Below, one piece after another: positions 1 through 8,811 of a stretch of 64,000 nucleotides of DNA. The stretch comes from Pseudoxanthomonas sp. Root630 (lineage in GTDB: Bacteria; Pseudomonadota; Gammaproteobacteria; Xanthomonadales; Xanthomonadaceae): NCBI RefSeq assembly GCF_001427585.1, contig NZ_LMGY01000003.1, positions 62,001-126,000 on the forward strand, in the 5' to 3' direction. The stretch's first letter is position 1; every line of letters begins with the position of its first letter. The notes under the pieces are model-generated. The model searched no databases and had not been told where the DNA came from. It saw only the letters and a list, made by a program, of their open reading frames with translations. The translations under genes and the position numbers were made by a program.

Positions 1-194
1 ACAAGGCCGACGACGCCTCCAGCCTCGAGGTGCGCGGCGACGCGCTGTTCGCGACCGGGAAGGCCAAGGAAGCGCAGGAAGCCTATACGCGTGCGCTGAC
101 CGCCCTGGACGTGGCCTCTGCCCAGCGCCGTATCGTTGAGTTGAAGCTGGTCCACGCCGGCGGCACGTTGCCCAAGACGGGAGGTGCCGCGTGA
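1..194 (+). CDS. YfgM-like tetratricopeptide protein, C-terminal end (partial)
   Basis: The reading frame enters from outside the window (first full codon at base 3) and ends at TGA 192-194. The visible 63 residues contain a TPR-like helix pair (ASSLEVRGDALFATGKAKEA) and a C-terminal ELKL-type segment, as in the YfgM/DUF2133 family, an inner-membrane ancillary protein linked to the Sec translocon and periplasmic chaperones. The identification leans on context: the yfgM-bamB-der order is conserved in gammaproteobacteria. The stop overlaps the bamB GTG start (GTGA), so the two are probably translationally coupled. Confidence 0.75.
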   Translation, partial: KADDASSLEVRGDALFATGKAKEAQEAYTRALTALDVASAQRRIVELKLVHAGGTLPKTGGAA

Positions 195-1375
195 ATCGTC
201 GCAACGGAACCATCGCGACGCGCGTCCTGACCGCCGCGATGCTCGTGGCCGTGTTGGGCGGCTGCAGCACCATCAAGGGTTGGTTCGGGAGCAAGGCCGA
301 CGAAAAGCCGACCGAGCCGGCCGAACTGGTCGACATCACGCCCACCGTCAGCGTCTCCAAGTTGTGGAGCGCGAACGCCGGCAAGGGCGAGAAGCGTCTC
401 GGCCTGCAACAGGCGCCCGTTGTGGATGGCGGTCGCGTGTATGCGGCAGCCGTCGAAGGTGGTGTGCGCGCCTTCGATCTGCAGACCGGCAAGCAGGTAT
501 GGCAGTACAAGTCGGATCTTCGGCTGTCCGGTGGGCCCGGCGCAGGAGAAGGCCTGGTTGCGGTAGGCACGTTGGACGGGCAGGTGATCGCGCTCGATGC
601 CTCGACGGGTGCCGAGAAGTGGCAGGTGAAGGTGCCGAACGAAGTGATTTCGGCGCCTGCGATCGCGCAGGGTCTGGTGTTCGTCCGTACCAACGATGGC
701 CGTGTGTCTGCGCTGAGCGCCGATACGGGCGAGCGCCGCTGGTTCTGGACGCACGAGCTGCCCAGTCTGACCGTGCGCGGCAACGCGCCGGTGGTCGCGG
801 GGCCGGGCGTCCTGTTCGCCGGCAGCGACGACGGCACGCTGACCGCGCTGTCGTCCAACGATGGCCGCCCGATGTGGACGCAGGCCGTCGGTACGCCGGA
901 AGGCCGCAGCGAGCTCGAGCGCATGGCGGACGTCGATGGTGCTCCCGTCCTGGAAGGCACCACGGTGTTCGCGACCAGCTTCAAGAAAGAAACCCTTGCC
1001 ATCGAAGGCCCGTCGGGTCGTCCGCTGTGGAAGCGCGAGAACGGTGGCGCGGGTGGCTTGGCCGTGACGAGCAGTGCCGTGCTGGTGTCCGATCCGGCGG
1101 GTACCGTCTGGGCGCTGGACAAGTACAGCGGCGGCTCGCTGTGGTCGAACACGACGCTGGCGCGCCGTTCGCTGACCGCCCCGACGATCCACGGCGACTA
1201 TGCGGTGGTCGGCGATTACGACGGTTACCTGCACTGGCTGAAGACGGACAACGGCGAAGTGGCCGGACGCGCCCGTGCGGGCAGAAAGGCCCTCCGCGGC
1301 AAGCCGGTCGTTGCGGACGGCATCCTGATTGTCCAGGACGTGGAAGGCGGCCTGACGGCCTTCGGTTTCAAGTAA
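191..1375 (+). CDS. bamB: Outer-membrane assembly lipoprotein BamB
   Basis: 394 residues from a GTG start that overlaps the previous stop. An N-terminal hydrophobic stretch ends in the lipobox LGGC (Cys near residue 27), so the mature protein is predicted to be lipidated and held at the inner face of the outer membrane. Repeated blocks such as [19 protein letters not shown] and [18 protein letters not shown] are the PQQ-type beta-propeller blades of BamB, which helps the BAM complex fold beta-barrel proteins. Length is normal for the family. A strong terminator follows before der. Confidence 0.95.
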   Translation: MNRRNGTIATRVLTAAMLVAVLGGCSTIKGWFGSKADEKPTEPAELVDITPTVSVSKLWSANAGKGEKRLGLQQAPVVDGGRVYAAAVEGGVRAFDLQTGKQVWQYKSDLRLSGGPGAGEGLVAVGTLDGQVIALDASTGAEKWQVKVPNEVISAPAIAQGLVFVRTNDGRVSALSADTGERRWFWTHELPSLTVRGNAPVVAGPGVLFAGSDDGTLTALSSNDGRPMWTQAVGTPEGRSELERMADVDGAPVLEGTTVFATSFKKETLAIEGPSGRPLWKRENGGAGGLAVTSSAVLVSDPAGTVWALDKYSGGSLWSNTTLARRSLTAPTIHGDYAVVGDYDGYLHWLKTDNGEVAGRARAGRKALRGKPVVADGILIVQDVEGGLTAFGFK

Positions 1376-1414
1376 GCACCCCGGGGCGCGGTCCATCGCG
1401 CCCGACGGGACCGG

Positions 1415-1442
1415 AAAAGGGCCGCCTCGACGGCCCTTTTTC
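1415..1442 (+). terminator. Rho-independent terminator after bamB
   Basis: Ten-base inverted repeat AAAAGGGCCG / CGGCCCTTTT with a six-base loop, ending in a run of five T. It sits 40 bases after the bamB stop and 118 bases before der, so it should end bamB transcripts. The A/T ends of the stem would make it partly active in both directions. Confidence 0.8.
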
Positions 1443-1559
1443 GCGGGCGCAGCCCAATTCCGATACCATGGCGCGCCCTTGCCGCACGGCTTCGCGTGCC
1501 CACGGTGGCCCTCGGTCGCCTCGTGCCGGCCCCGCTCATATTCATCTGGTTGCCTCTCC

Positions 1560-2960
1560 ATGTTGCCCCTCGTAGCCCTGGTCGGTCGTCCCAACGTCGG
1601 CAAGTCCACCCTGTTCAATGCGCTGACGCGCAGTCGCGATGCGCTGGTGCACGACCAGCCGGGCGTCACCCGCGACCGCAACTACGGCGTCTGCCGCCTG
1701 GACGAGGACGCCCCTTTCCTGGTGGTCGACACGGGCGGCATCGCGGGTGAGGAAGAAGGCCTGGCCGGCGCCACGGCGCGCCAGGCGCGTGCGGCGGCCG
1801 AAGAAGCCGACCTCGTGCTGTTCATCGTCGACGGGCGCGAAGGCCCCTCCGCGCTGGACGATGAAATCCTCGCGTGGCTCCGCAAGACGGCGCGCCCGAC
1901 CTTGCTGGTCATCAACAAGATCGACGGCATCAACGAGTCCACGGCCCTGGCGGACTTCGCGCGCTATGGCTTCTCCGACGTCACCACGATCTCGGCTTCG
2001 CATCGCCAGGGCATCGACGATCTGCTGGAAGAGGTGCATCAGCGCCTGCCGGAAGAGGGTGCGACGGTCGGCCTGGACAACGACCCGGACCGCATGCGCG
2101 TGGCCTTCGTCGGCCGGCCCAACGTGGGCAAGTCCACGCTGGTGAACCGCCTGCTGGGTGAAGAGCGCATGATCGCCTCGGAGGTGCCCGGCACCACGCG
2201 CGATTCGATCGCGGTCGACATGGAGCGGGATGGTCGCCAGTACCGCCTGATCGACACCGCCGGCCTTCGCCGCAAGGGCAAGGTGGAAGAAGCGGTCGAG
2301 AAGTTCAGCGTGGTCAAGACGCTGCAGGCGATCGAGCAGTGCCAGGTCGCGGTGCTGTTGCTGGATGCTACCGAAGGCGTTACCGACCAGGACGCGACTG
2401 TGCTGGGCGCGGTGCTGGACGCCGGTCGCGCGCTGGTCGTGGCGATCAACAAATGGGATGGCCTGACGGCCTACCAGCGCGAGCAGGCCGAAGCGCTGCT
2501 GGCCCGCAAGCTCGGTTTCGTCGAATGGGCGGAAGCGGTGCGCATCTCCGCGCTGCATGGCTCGGGCCTGCGCGAATTGTTCAAGGCAGTCCACCGCGCG
2601 CACGCTTCGGCGACGAAGGAATTCGGCACCAGCGAAGTCAACAAGGCGCTGGAGATCGCGTACGAGACCAATCCGCCGCCGAGTATCCGCGGGCATGTCT
2701 CCAAGCTGCGTTACGTGCACCCCGGTGGCGCCAATCCGCCGACCTTCATCGTCCACGGCACGCGCCTGAAAGTGCTGCCGGAATCGTACAAGCGCTACCT
2801 GGAGAACTTCTTCCGCAAGCGCTTCAAACTGGTCGGTACGCCGGTGCGCTTCATCTTCCGCGAGGGCGCCAACCCCTACGAGGGGAAGAAGAACGTCCTG
2901 ACCGAGAAGCAGATCGCGAAGAAGCGTCGCCTCATCCGGCACGTCAAGCGCAGCAAGTGA
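1560..2960 (+). CDS. der: Ribosome-biogenesis GTPase Der (EngA)
   Basis: 466 residues. Two tandem Era-type GTPase domains are visible, each with its own P-loop GRPNVGKST (near residues 8 and 180), DxxG (DTGG, DTAG) and NKxD (NKID, NKWD), followed by the KH-like C-terminal domain with the basic tail [13 protein letters not shown]. Der acts in 50S subunit maturation. The start is the ATG just before [13 protein letters not shown]; an in-frame ATG 27 codons upstream would add a non-family extension. The stop overlaps the moeA GTG start. Confidence 0.96.
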   Translation: MLPLVALVGRPNVGKSTLFNALTRSRDALVHDQPGVTRDRNYGVCRLDEDAPFLVVDTGGIAGEEEGLAGATARQARAAAEEADLVLFIVDGREGPSALDDEILAWLRKTARPTLLVINKIDGINESTALADFARYGFSDVTTISASHRQGIDDLLEEVHQRLPEEGATVGLDNDPDRMRVAFVGRPNVGKSTLVNRLLGEERMIASEVPGTTRDSIAVDMERDGRQYRLIDTAGLRRKGKVEEAVEKFSVVKTLQAIEQCQVAVLLLDATEGVTDQDATVLGAVLDAGRALVVAINKWDGLTAYQREQAEALLARKLGFVEWAEAVRISALHGSGLRELFKAVHRAHASATKEFGTSEVNKALEIAYETNPPPSIRGHVSKLRYVHPGGANPPTFIVHGTRLKVLPESYKRYLENFFRKRFKLVGTPVRFIFREGANPYEGKKNVLTEKQIAKKRRLIRHVKRSK

Positions 2961-4174
2961 CCGCGTATCCCTCCCGCATCGCCGTCGATGAAGCCATCGC
3001 GCTGATCCGGGAGACGGCGCACTCGCATCGCACCGGCGCCGAATCCCTCGCTTTCAATCGCGCCGGCGGCCGCGTGCTGGCAGATGCCGTGCGCGCGCCC
3101 ATCGACCTGCCTTCGTTCGACAACAGCCGGATGGATGGCGTGGCGTTCGCGCAGGCGAGCCTGGCGGATGGCGTCCCCACCTGGTTGCGCCTGGTGGGCG
3201 CCCAGTACGCCGGCGTCGCAGGAGGGCTCCAGGTCGGGCCGGGGGAGTGCGTCCGCATCACGACGGGTGCGCCGCTGCCGACCGGCACCGACACGGTGGC
3301 GATACGGGAAGACATCGTCGAACGCGATGGCGGCATGGAAATACCGGCCGGACTCTCGCGTGGTGCAGACGTGCGGCGCGTGGGCGAGGATGTCCAGGCC
3401 GGCGCGGACGTGATGCGCGCGGGCCAGGTGCTGACGCCTGCGCGGACTGGTCTGGCGGCTGCATTGGGGCTGGCCACGCTGACGGTCGCGAGGCGACCGA
3501 CCGTGGCGGTCTTCACTACGGGCGACGAACTGGTGGAGCCCGGGCTGCCCCTGTTGCCCGGACAGGTCTACAACAGCAATCGCGACCTGCTCATGGGGCT
3601 GTTGCGCGCCGAAGGCCTTGAGCCCACCGCATGGCCCACGCTGCCTGACGACCCGGAGCGCATGCAGGTGATGCTGGCCGATGCGGCCTCCGCGTTCGAT
3701 GTCGTCATCACCAGCGGCGGCGTGTCGGCGGGGCAGAAGGATCATCTTCCCGGCCTGCTGGACGCCCACGGCCGCATCGTGTTCTGGAAGGTACGCATGA
3801 AGCCGGGGATGCCCGTGCTGTTCGGGCAATGGGATCGCGCGCTGTTCCTCTGCCTGCCGGGCAATCCGGTGTCGACCTTGGCTACCTTCCTGACCCTGGG
3901 GCGTGCCTTGCTGGACAGCCTGCAGGGCCGCGATGACCCGCGGCCCGCCTGGCAGGCGCGACTGGGCGCTCCCTGGCGCAAGGAACATGCCCGGCTCGAG
4001 TTCCTGCGGGGCCAGCTGGCGCCCGATGGCACGGGGGGCTTGCGGGTCCTGCCCAACACCGCCGATGCGTCCCACCAGTTGCGTGCGGCCGCGGACAGCA
4101 ACGCCCTGATCGTGCTGCCGGAAGGCGCTCGCGACTACGCCGCAGGCGACATCGTCGACGTGCTGCCGTACTGA
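2957..4174 (+). CDS. moeA: Molybdopterin molybdotransferase MoeA
   Basis: 405 residues from a GTG start that overlaps the der stop by four bases (GTGA). The N-terminal MoeA domain carries [12 protein letters not shown], and the MoCF-binding domain carries FTTGDEL and [13 protein letters not shown], then the LPGNPVS loop; these are hallmark MoeA segments. The enzyme inserts molybdate into adenylylated molybdopterin. The next gene encodes a MoeB-type adenylyltransferase, so molybdenum-cofactor genes are grouped here. Coupling to der is unusual functionally and probably only positional. Confidence 0.95.
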   Translation: MTAYPSRIAVDEAIALIRETAHSHRTGAESLAFNRAGGRVLADAVRAPIDLPSFDNSRMDGVAFAQASLADGVPTWLRLVGAQYAGVAGGLQVGPGECVRITTGAPLPTGTDTVAIREDIVERDGGMEIPAGLSRGADVRRVGEDVQAGADVMRAGQVLTPARTGLAAALGLATLTVARRPTVAVFTTGDELVEPGLPLLPGQVYNSNRDLLMGLLRAEGLEPTAWPTLPDDPERMQVMLADAASAFDVVITSGGVSAGQKDHLPGLLDAHGRIVFWKVRMKPGMPVLFGQWDRALFLCLPGNPVSTLATFLTLGRALLDSLQGRDDPRPAWQARLGAPWRKEHARLEFLRGQLAPDGTGGLRVLPNTADASHQLRAAADSNALIVLPEGARDYAAGDIVDVLPY

Positions 4175-4236
4175 CGGCGACACCGCGTTCCACCCGGAGC
4201 ACCGCCAGCGCCCATGCGGTGCGTGATAATCCCCGC

Positions 4237-5373
4237 ATGCCGATCCAGGAAATCACCCCCGCCGATGTCGCCCAGTGGCTGACCGACGGCGCCATCTTCA
4301 TCGACGTACGCGAAGAGCACGAACGTGCGAGCGGACAGGCAACTGGCGCACGCGGCGTCGCCAAGGCCGACCTGCTGGCGTCTCCGGCGCACTACGTGCC
4401 GCAACAGGATGCCGCCGTGGTGCTGATCTGCCAGAAGGGCGGCCGCTCCCTGGACGCGGCGCGCGCGCTCGAGGCCGCAGGTTATTCGCGGCTGGCCTCG
4501 GTGGCGGGCGGAACATCGCGCTGGCAGGAAGAAGGGCGTCCGCTCGTGCGGCCCGAACTGCCGGCCGATGCGATGGATTTCAACGAACGCTACTCGAGGC
4601 ACCTGCTGCTGCCGGAAGTCGGTGTGGAAGGGCAGCGGCGGCTCGAACGATCGCGGGTGCTGATGATCGGCGCCGGTGGGCTCGGTTCGCCGGCCGCGTT
4701 CTACCTGGCGGCAGCGGGCGTGGGTCACCTGCGGCTGGCTGACGACGATGTGGTGGACCGCAGCAACCTGCAGCGGCAGATCCTGCATACCGAGGCGCGC
4801 ATCGGCGAGCCGAAGGTGGCCTCGGCACAAGCGACGCTGGGCGCGCTCAACCCCCGCACGCAGGTCGAAGCCTTACAGGCGCGCGCCACCGCCGGGAACG
4901 TCGAACGCCTGCTGGAAGGCGTGGATGTGGTGCTGGACGGTGCGGACAACTTCCCGGTGCGCTATCTGCTCAACGATGCCTGCGTGAAGCTGGGTATCCC
5001 GTTGGTGTACGGTGCGGTGCAGCGGTTCGAAGGGCAGGTGAGCGTGTTCGATGCCGGGCGCCATCGCGGCGAGCTTCCGTGTTATCGCTGCCTGTTCCCG
5101 GAACCACCGCCGCCCGAGTTCGCGCCCAATTGCGCCGAGGCCGGTGTGCTGGGCGTACTGCCGGGCGTGATCGGGCTGCTGCAGGCCACCGAGGTCGTGA
5201 AGCTGCTGCTCGGCGTCGGCGACTCCCTGGCTGGGCGCCTGTTGCAGTTCGATGCGCTGTCGATGCGCTTCCGCGAAACACGCCTGCGCCATGACCCGGA
5301 TTGCCCGGTGTGCGCCGCCGGAACGCCTTTCCCCGGCTACATCGACTACGCGGCGTTCTGCCGCGCCGGGTAA
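4237..5373 (+). CDS. moeB: Rhodanese-MoeB/ThiF fusion, molybdopterin-synthase adenylyltransferase
   Basis: 378 residues. Residues about 1-105 form a rhodanese domain (FIDVREEHE; active-site loop LICQKGGRS with its Cys), and the rest is an E1-like MoeB/ThiF domain with the nucleotide loop GAGGLGSPAAFYLAAAGVG, DDDVVDRSNLQRQ, and two zinc Cys pairs (CYRC and CPVC). MoeB adenylylates the C-terminal Gly-Gly of MoaD so that it can receive sulfur, and a fused rhodanese could deliver that sulfur. In eukaryotic MOCS3 and MoeZ the rhodanese is C-terminal; here it is N-terminal. The start is the ATG at MPIQEI; six codons upstream another ATG exists. Confidence 0.88.
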   Translation: MPIQEITPADVAQWLTDGAIFIDVREEHERASGQATGARGVAKADLLASPAHYVPQQDAAVVLICQKGGRSLDAARALEAAGYSRLASVAGGTSRWQEEGRPLVRPELPADAMDFNERYSRHLLLPEVGVEGQRRLERSRVLMIGAGGLGSPAAFYLAAAGVGHLRLADDDVVDRSNLQRQILHTEARIGEPKVASAQATLGALNPRTQVEALQARATAGNVERLLEGVDVVLDGADNFPVRYLLNDACVKLGIPLVYGAVQRFEGQVSVFDAGRHRGELPCYRCLFPEPPPPEFAPNCAEAGVLGVLPGVIGLLQATEVVKLLLGVGDSLAGRLLQFDALSMRFRETRLRHDPDCPVCAAGTPFPGYIDYAAFCRAG

Positions 5374-6327
5374 TCAGTCCAGCGGACGCATCCGCAAGCC
5401 GTCGCGGAACTGGCGCGGCGTGATGCCGGTGTCCCGCTTGAACGCGGCACTCAGATGGCTGTGGCTGGCGAAACCGCAGGCGAGCGCGATATCGGTGATG
5501 TCGTCGTTGCGGTTCAGCAGGTACCAACGCGCCCGGCGCAGCCGCTGCGCCAGGATGTACTGCGCCGGCGTGGTGCCGAAGGTGCGCCGGAACGCGATCA
5601 GCAACTGGTGCACGCTCATGCCGGCGAGCGTGGCAAGGTCGGACAGCGCGATGCGCTGGCCCAGCGCGTTCTCGATGTGGTCGCTCAGCTGTCGCGCGTT
5701 ATGGGCCGACAGCGAGCTCGGCGCCGTCACCGGCACGGCAGGGAGCCGGTAACCGTCATAGAGGTGCTGGCGTAGCAGCAGTTGCAGGCGCTCGGCCATC
5801 ATGGCCGACAGGTCATCGTCCTGTTGGCTCAGCCGTCCCAGCCGCGCGACGCTGTAGTGGAGGAACTCGTCGCGATGCCCCAGCCGGGGCATCAGGCCGT
5901 CGATAGTGGCGCGCCGATCCGCACCCACGTCCACATCCGCCGTCGGCGAGACGCGCAGCTCGGCATACGTGATGACCTGTCCCGCAGCCTGGCTGGCGTA
6001 GCGCTTTCCTGCGGGGACCAGCCAGATGTCGCCCGGGGAAGGGGGCGTATGGGTGGCGCCTACCCCATCGATTTCGGTATCCAGTTCGCGCATCGTGCCG
6101 CCGAGGTGGACGATGACGGTGTGCCGTGGCTCATCGATGGCCCACAGCGTGCGCTGCCGGATGTCTTCCTTGCAGAGCAGCAGTTCCACGCCCGACCAGT
6201 GTGCCTGCGCCAGCACGCGGTACTGCGGCGTCTGGCCGGGTTCCTGGTCGCCGGTCTGCGGCATGGCCTCATGCGGTCCGACACTGCGGGTCGAGGCCGG
6301 AGAATTTGATAGCGGATGGGACATCAT
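5374..6327 (-). CDS. AraC family transcriptional regulator with cupin sensor
   Basis: About 317 residues. The N-terminal half is a cupin-like ligand-binding region (AIDEPRHTVIVHLGG, PGDIWLVPAGKRY). The C-terminal third is a double helix-turn-helix AraC domain: ALSDLATLAGMSVHQLLIAF, then DITDIALACGFASHSHLSAAF and the signature PRQFR. It is divergent from the short-chain dehydrogenase at 6443 and probably regulates it; the shared 115-base gap should hold both promoters. The ligand is unknown. Two adjacent ATGs (6327, 6324) and one eight codons upstream are possible starts. Confidence 0.85.
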   Translation of the reverse strand: MMSHPLSNSPASTRSVGPHEAMPQTGDQEPGQTPQYRVLAQAHWSGVELLLCKEDIRQRTLWAIDEPRHTVIVHLGGTMRELDTEIDGVGATHTPPSPGDIWLVPAGKRYASQAAGQVITYAELRVSPTADVDVGADRRATIDGLMPRLGHRDEFLHYSVARLGRLSQQDDDLSAMMAERLQLLLRQHLYDGYRLPAVPVTAPSSLSAHNARQLSDHIENALGQRIALSDLATLAGMSVHQLLIAFRRTFGTTPAQYILAQRLRRARWYLLNRNDDITDIALACGFASHSHLSAAFKRDTGITPRQFRDGLRMRPLD

Positions 6328-6442
6328 GAAAGCCCGCCGGAGTGCTTCCACCGCATCTTAGACGCGCCTCGCCGCTTCTGCCCACCGGTGCATCGAACCG
6401 GGGCGCCGCCGCCAGGTTCCGTCCCCTGCCAGGAGCATTCCC

Positions 6443-7216
6443 ATGACCGATCATTCCATCCAGGGCAAAGTCGCCCTGATTGCCGGCGGCGCCAAGAACC
6501 TTGGCGGCCTGATTGCCCGCGACCTCGCGCAACACGGTGCGGCCGCCGTCGCCATCCACTACAACAGCGACGCGAGCCGTGCCGACGCGGAACAGACCCT
6601 CGCTGCGATCCGCGATGCCGGTGCGCGCGGCGTGGCACTGCAGGGCGACCTGACCACGGCGGCGGGCGTGGAGACGCTGTTCGCCGACGCGGTCGCGGCG
6701 GTGGGCAAGCCCGACATCGCGATCAACACCGTCGGCAAGGTACTCAAGAAGCCGATCACCGACATCAGCGAAGCCGAGTACGACGAGATGTCCGCAGTGA
6801 ACGCCAAGGCCGCATTCTTCTTCCTCAAGGAGGCGGGGCGGCACGTCAACGACAACGGCAAGGTCGTCACGCTGGTCACCTCGCTGCTGGGCGCGTTCAC
6901 GCCGTTCTATGCGTCGTACGCGGGCACCAAGGCGCCCGTGGAGCACTTCACCCGCGCGGCGGCGAAGGAATTCGGCGCACGTGGCATCTCGGTGACCGCG
7001 ATCGGCCCAGGCCCGATGGATACGCCGTTCTTCTATCCGGCGGAAGGGGCCGACGCGGTGGCGTACCACAAGACCGCCGCGGCGCTGTCGCCCTTCAGCA
7101 AGACAGGGCTGACCGACATCCAGGACGTGGTGCCCTTCATCCGCCATCTGGTGAGCGATGGCTGGTGGATCACCGGGCAGACGATCCTCATCAACGGCGG
7201 CTACACCACCAAGTAA
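6443..7216 (+). CDS. Short-chain dehydrogenase/reductase family oxidoreductase
   Basis: 257 residues with a classical SDR layout: an NAD(P)-binding start (VALIAGGAKNLGG, a slightly altered TGxxxGxG), INTVGKV in place of NNAG, catalytic Ser-Tyr region YASYAGTKAP (YxxxK variant with YAGTK), and IGPGPMDTPFF. A ribosome-binding AGGAG lies eight bases before the ATG. The substrate cannot be read from sequence. It is transcribed away from the AraC regulator, which suggests inducible expression. Confidence 0.88.
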   Translation: MTDHSIQGKVALIAGGAKNLGGLIARDLAQHGAAAVAIHYNSDASRADAEQTLAAIRDAGARGVALQGDLTTAAGVETLFADAVAAVGKPDIAINTVGKVLKKPITDISEAEYDEMSAVNAKAAFFFLKEAGRHVNDNGKVVTLVTSLLGAFTPFYASYAGTKAPVEHFTRAAAKEFGARGISVTAIGPGPMDTPFFYPAEGADAVAYHKTAAALSPFSKTGLTDIQDVVPFIRHLVSDGWWITGQTILINGGYTTK

Positions 7217-7311
7217 GGGAAAAGGGGGAGGGGCCTTGTCGTCCCCTCCACCCCCGGGTCGCCTTTGCGCTACCGTGGGCGAACGCGCCCAACTCAAATG
7301 GAGCAACCACC

Positions 7312-7563
7312 ATGCGGACCCTGATCCTCATCGTTGTCGGGCTGGTGATCGTGGGAATCGCCCTGTGGTCGGCGGGCGCCGGCAGGCGGCGCCTGGTCGC
7401 GGCGCTGTTCACCGTCGGATGGCTGGTCGTCGTGTTGTGGAACCTGCGTACCGGCATGTCCCATGGTTACTCGCTGCAGGAAGAGTTGCCGATCCAACTG
7501 CTGATCTTCGCGGTGCCGGTGGCGGCGGGATGGCTGTTGGCGTGGAAGGCGCGGGCGCGCTGA
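7312..7563 (+). CDS. Small membrane protein, unknown function
   Basis: 83 residues with three hydrophobic segments: residues 2-20 (TLILIVVGLVIVGIALWSAG), 28-46 and 61-78. A basic loop GRRR separates the first two. The upstream sequence GGAGCAACCACC gives a plausible ribosome-binding site six to nine bases before the ATG. It lies 27 bases before the LtrA-like membrane protein and may be cotranscribed. No family is recognised. Confidence 0.7.
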   Translation: MRTLILIVVGLVIVGIALWSAGAGRRRLVAALFTVGWLVVVLWNLRTGMSHGYSLQEELPIQLLIFAVPVAAGWLLAWKARAR

Positions 7564-7589
7564 CGCTCCATTCCACCCGGGAGCATCCC

Positions 7590-8774
7590 TTGATCGCACC
7601 TGTCCATCCCTTGCTGCGTACACCCGGCCAGCCGGCGAAAGTCGGCAACGTCGAGCTGTTCTTCGACCTTGTCTATGTTTTCGCCGTCACCCAGCTGTCC
7701 CATCACCTGCTCGAACACCTGACGCCGCTGGGCGTGCTGCAGACCGCGACGCTCTGGTTCGCGGTCTGGCTGGGCTGGCAATACACCGCCTGGGTGAGCA
7801 ACTGGTTCAATCCCGAGCATCTCGTCATCCGCACCATGCTGATGGTGTTGATGGGGCTGGCGCTGCTGGTATCCGCCGCGATCCCCGACGCCTTCGGTGA
7901 GCGTGGGCTGTTGTTTGCGATCAGCTTCGTCGCCATCCAGGTCGGGCGCACGCTGTTCGTGCTGGGCAGTCTCGGCCGCGACCATGCGTTGACGCCCAAC
8001 TTCCTGCGGATCCTGTGCTGGTTGCTGGTGTCGTCCGCTTTCTGGATCGCCGGGGGGCTCAATGAAGGCACCACGCGACTGACGCTGTGGCTGCTGGCGG
8101 TCGCCTGCGAGTACGCATCCCCGATGGCGGGCTTTCCGGTGCCGGGCCTGGGGCGCTCGAAGACGTCCGACTGGACGATCGACGGCGGCCACCTGGCTGA
8201 GCGCTGCCAACTGTTCGTCATCATCGCGCTGGGCGAATCCGTGCTGGCCACCGGCGCGTCGTTCGCGCATGCGCACCATCCCGGGCTCGCCGTCTGGGTC
8301 GCGTTCGCCGTCTCCTTCGTCGGCTGCGTGGCGATGTGGTGGATGTACTTCGACACCTCCAGCGGCGACGCCGCGCATGTGATCGAGCATTCCGACGATC
8401 CGGGGCGCCTTGGTGCCTACTTCCACTATGTGCACGTGCTGCTGATCGCCGGCGTCATCGTCAGCGCGGTCGCGGACGACCTGGTGGTGGCGCATCCGCT
8501 CGATCCGGTGTCGCCCAAGTACGCGGCCGTACTGATCGGTGGCCCGCTGGTCTACCTGTTCGGCAACGCGCTGTTCAAGCGCGTCGTCTATGGCCGCTTC
8601 CCGTTGTCGCACCTGCTCGGCATGGGAGCACTGGTCGTTGCGTGGCCGTTGCTCCCGCGGATCAACCTGCTGGCGGCGGGGGCATCGACCACCGCCGTGC
8701 TGCTGCTGGTCACGGTGTGGGGCGCGTACTACCGTCGCAGCGGGCACCGCGCCTTGCCGATGCAGCACGGCTGA
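7590..8774 (+). CDS. Low-temperature-requirement A (LtrA) family membrane protein
   Basis: 394 residues starting at TTG, chosen because GGGAG lies a few bases upstream and the LtrA signature VGNVELFFDLVYVFAVTQLSHHLLEH follows within 40 residues. About eleven hydrophobic segments, a conserved RCQLFVIIALGES-type block (here AERCQLFVIIALGE) and MWWMYFD match the family. LtrA was named from a Listeria cold-growth phenotype; the transported substrate or activity is not established. Confidence 0.85.
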   Translation: MIAPVHPLLRTPGQPAKVGNVELFFDLVYVFAVTQLSHHLLEHLTPLGVLQTATLWFAVWLGWQYTAWVSNWFNPEHLVIRTMLMVLMGLALLVSAAIPDAFGERGLLFAISFVAIQVGRTLFVLGSLGRDHALTPNFLRILCWLLVSSAFWIAGGLNEGTTRLTLWLLAVACEYASPMAGFPVPGLGRSKTSDWTIDGGHLAERCQLFVIIALGESVLATGASFAHAHHPGLAVWVAFAVSFVGCVAMWWMYFDTSSGDAAHVIEHSDDPGRLGAYFHYVHVLLIAGVIVSAVADDLVVAHPLDPVSPKYAAVLIGGPLVYLFGNALFKRVVYGRFPLSHLLGMGALVVAWPLLPRINLLAAGASTTAVLLLVTVWGAYYRRSGHRALPMQHG

Positions 8775-8811
8775 GACAATCGCGTCCGGCGACATCCGGT
8801 AGACTCGCGGC

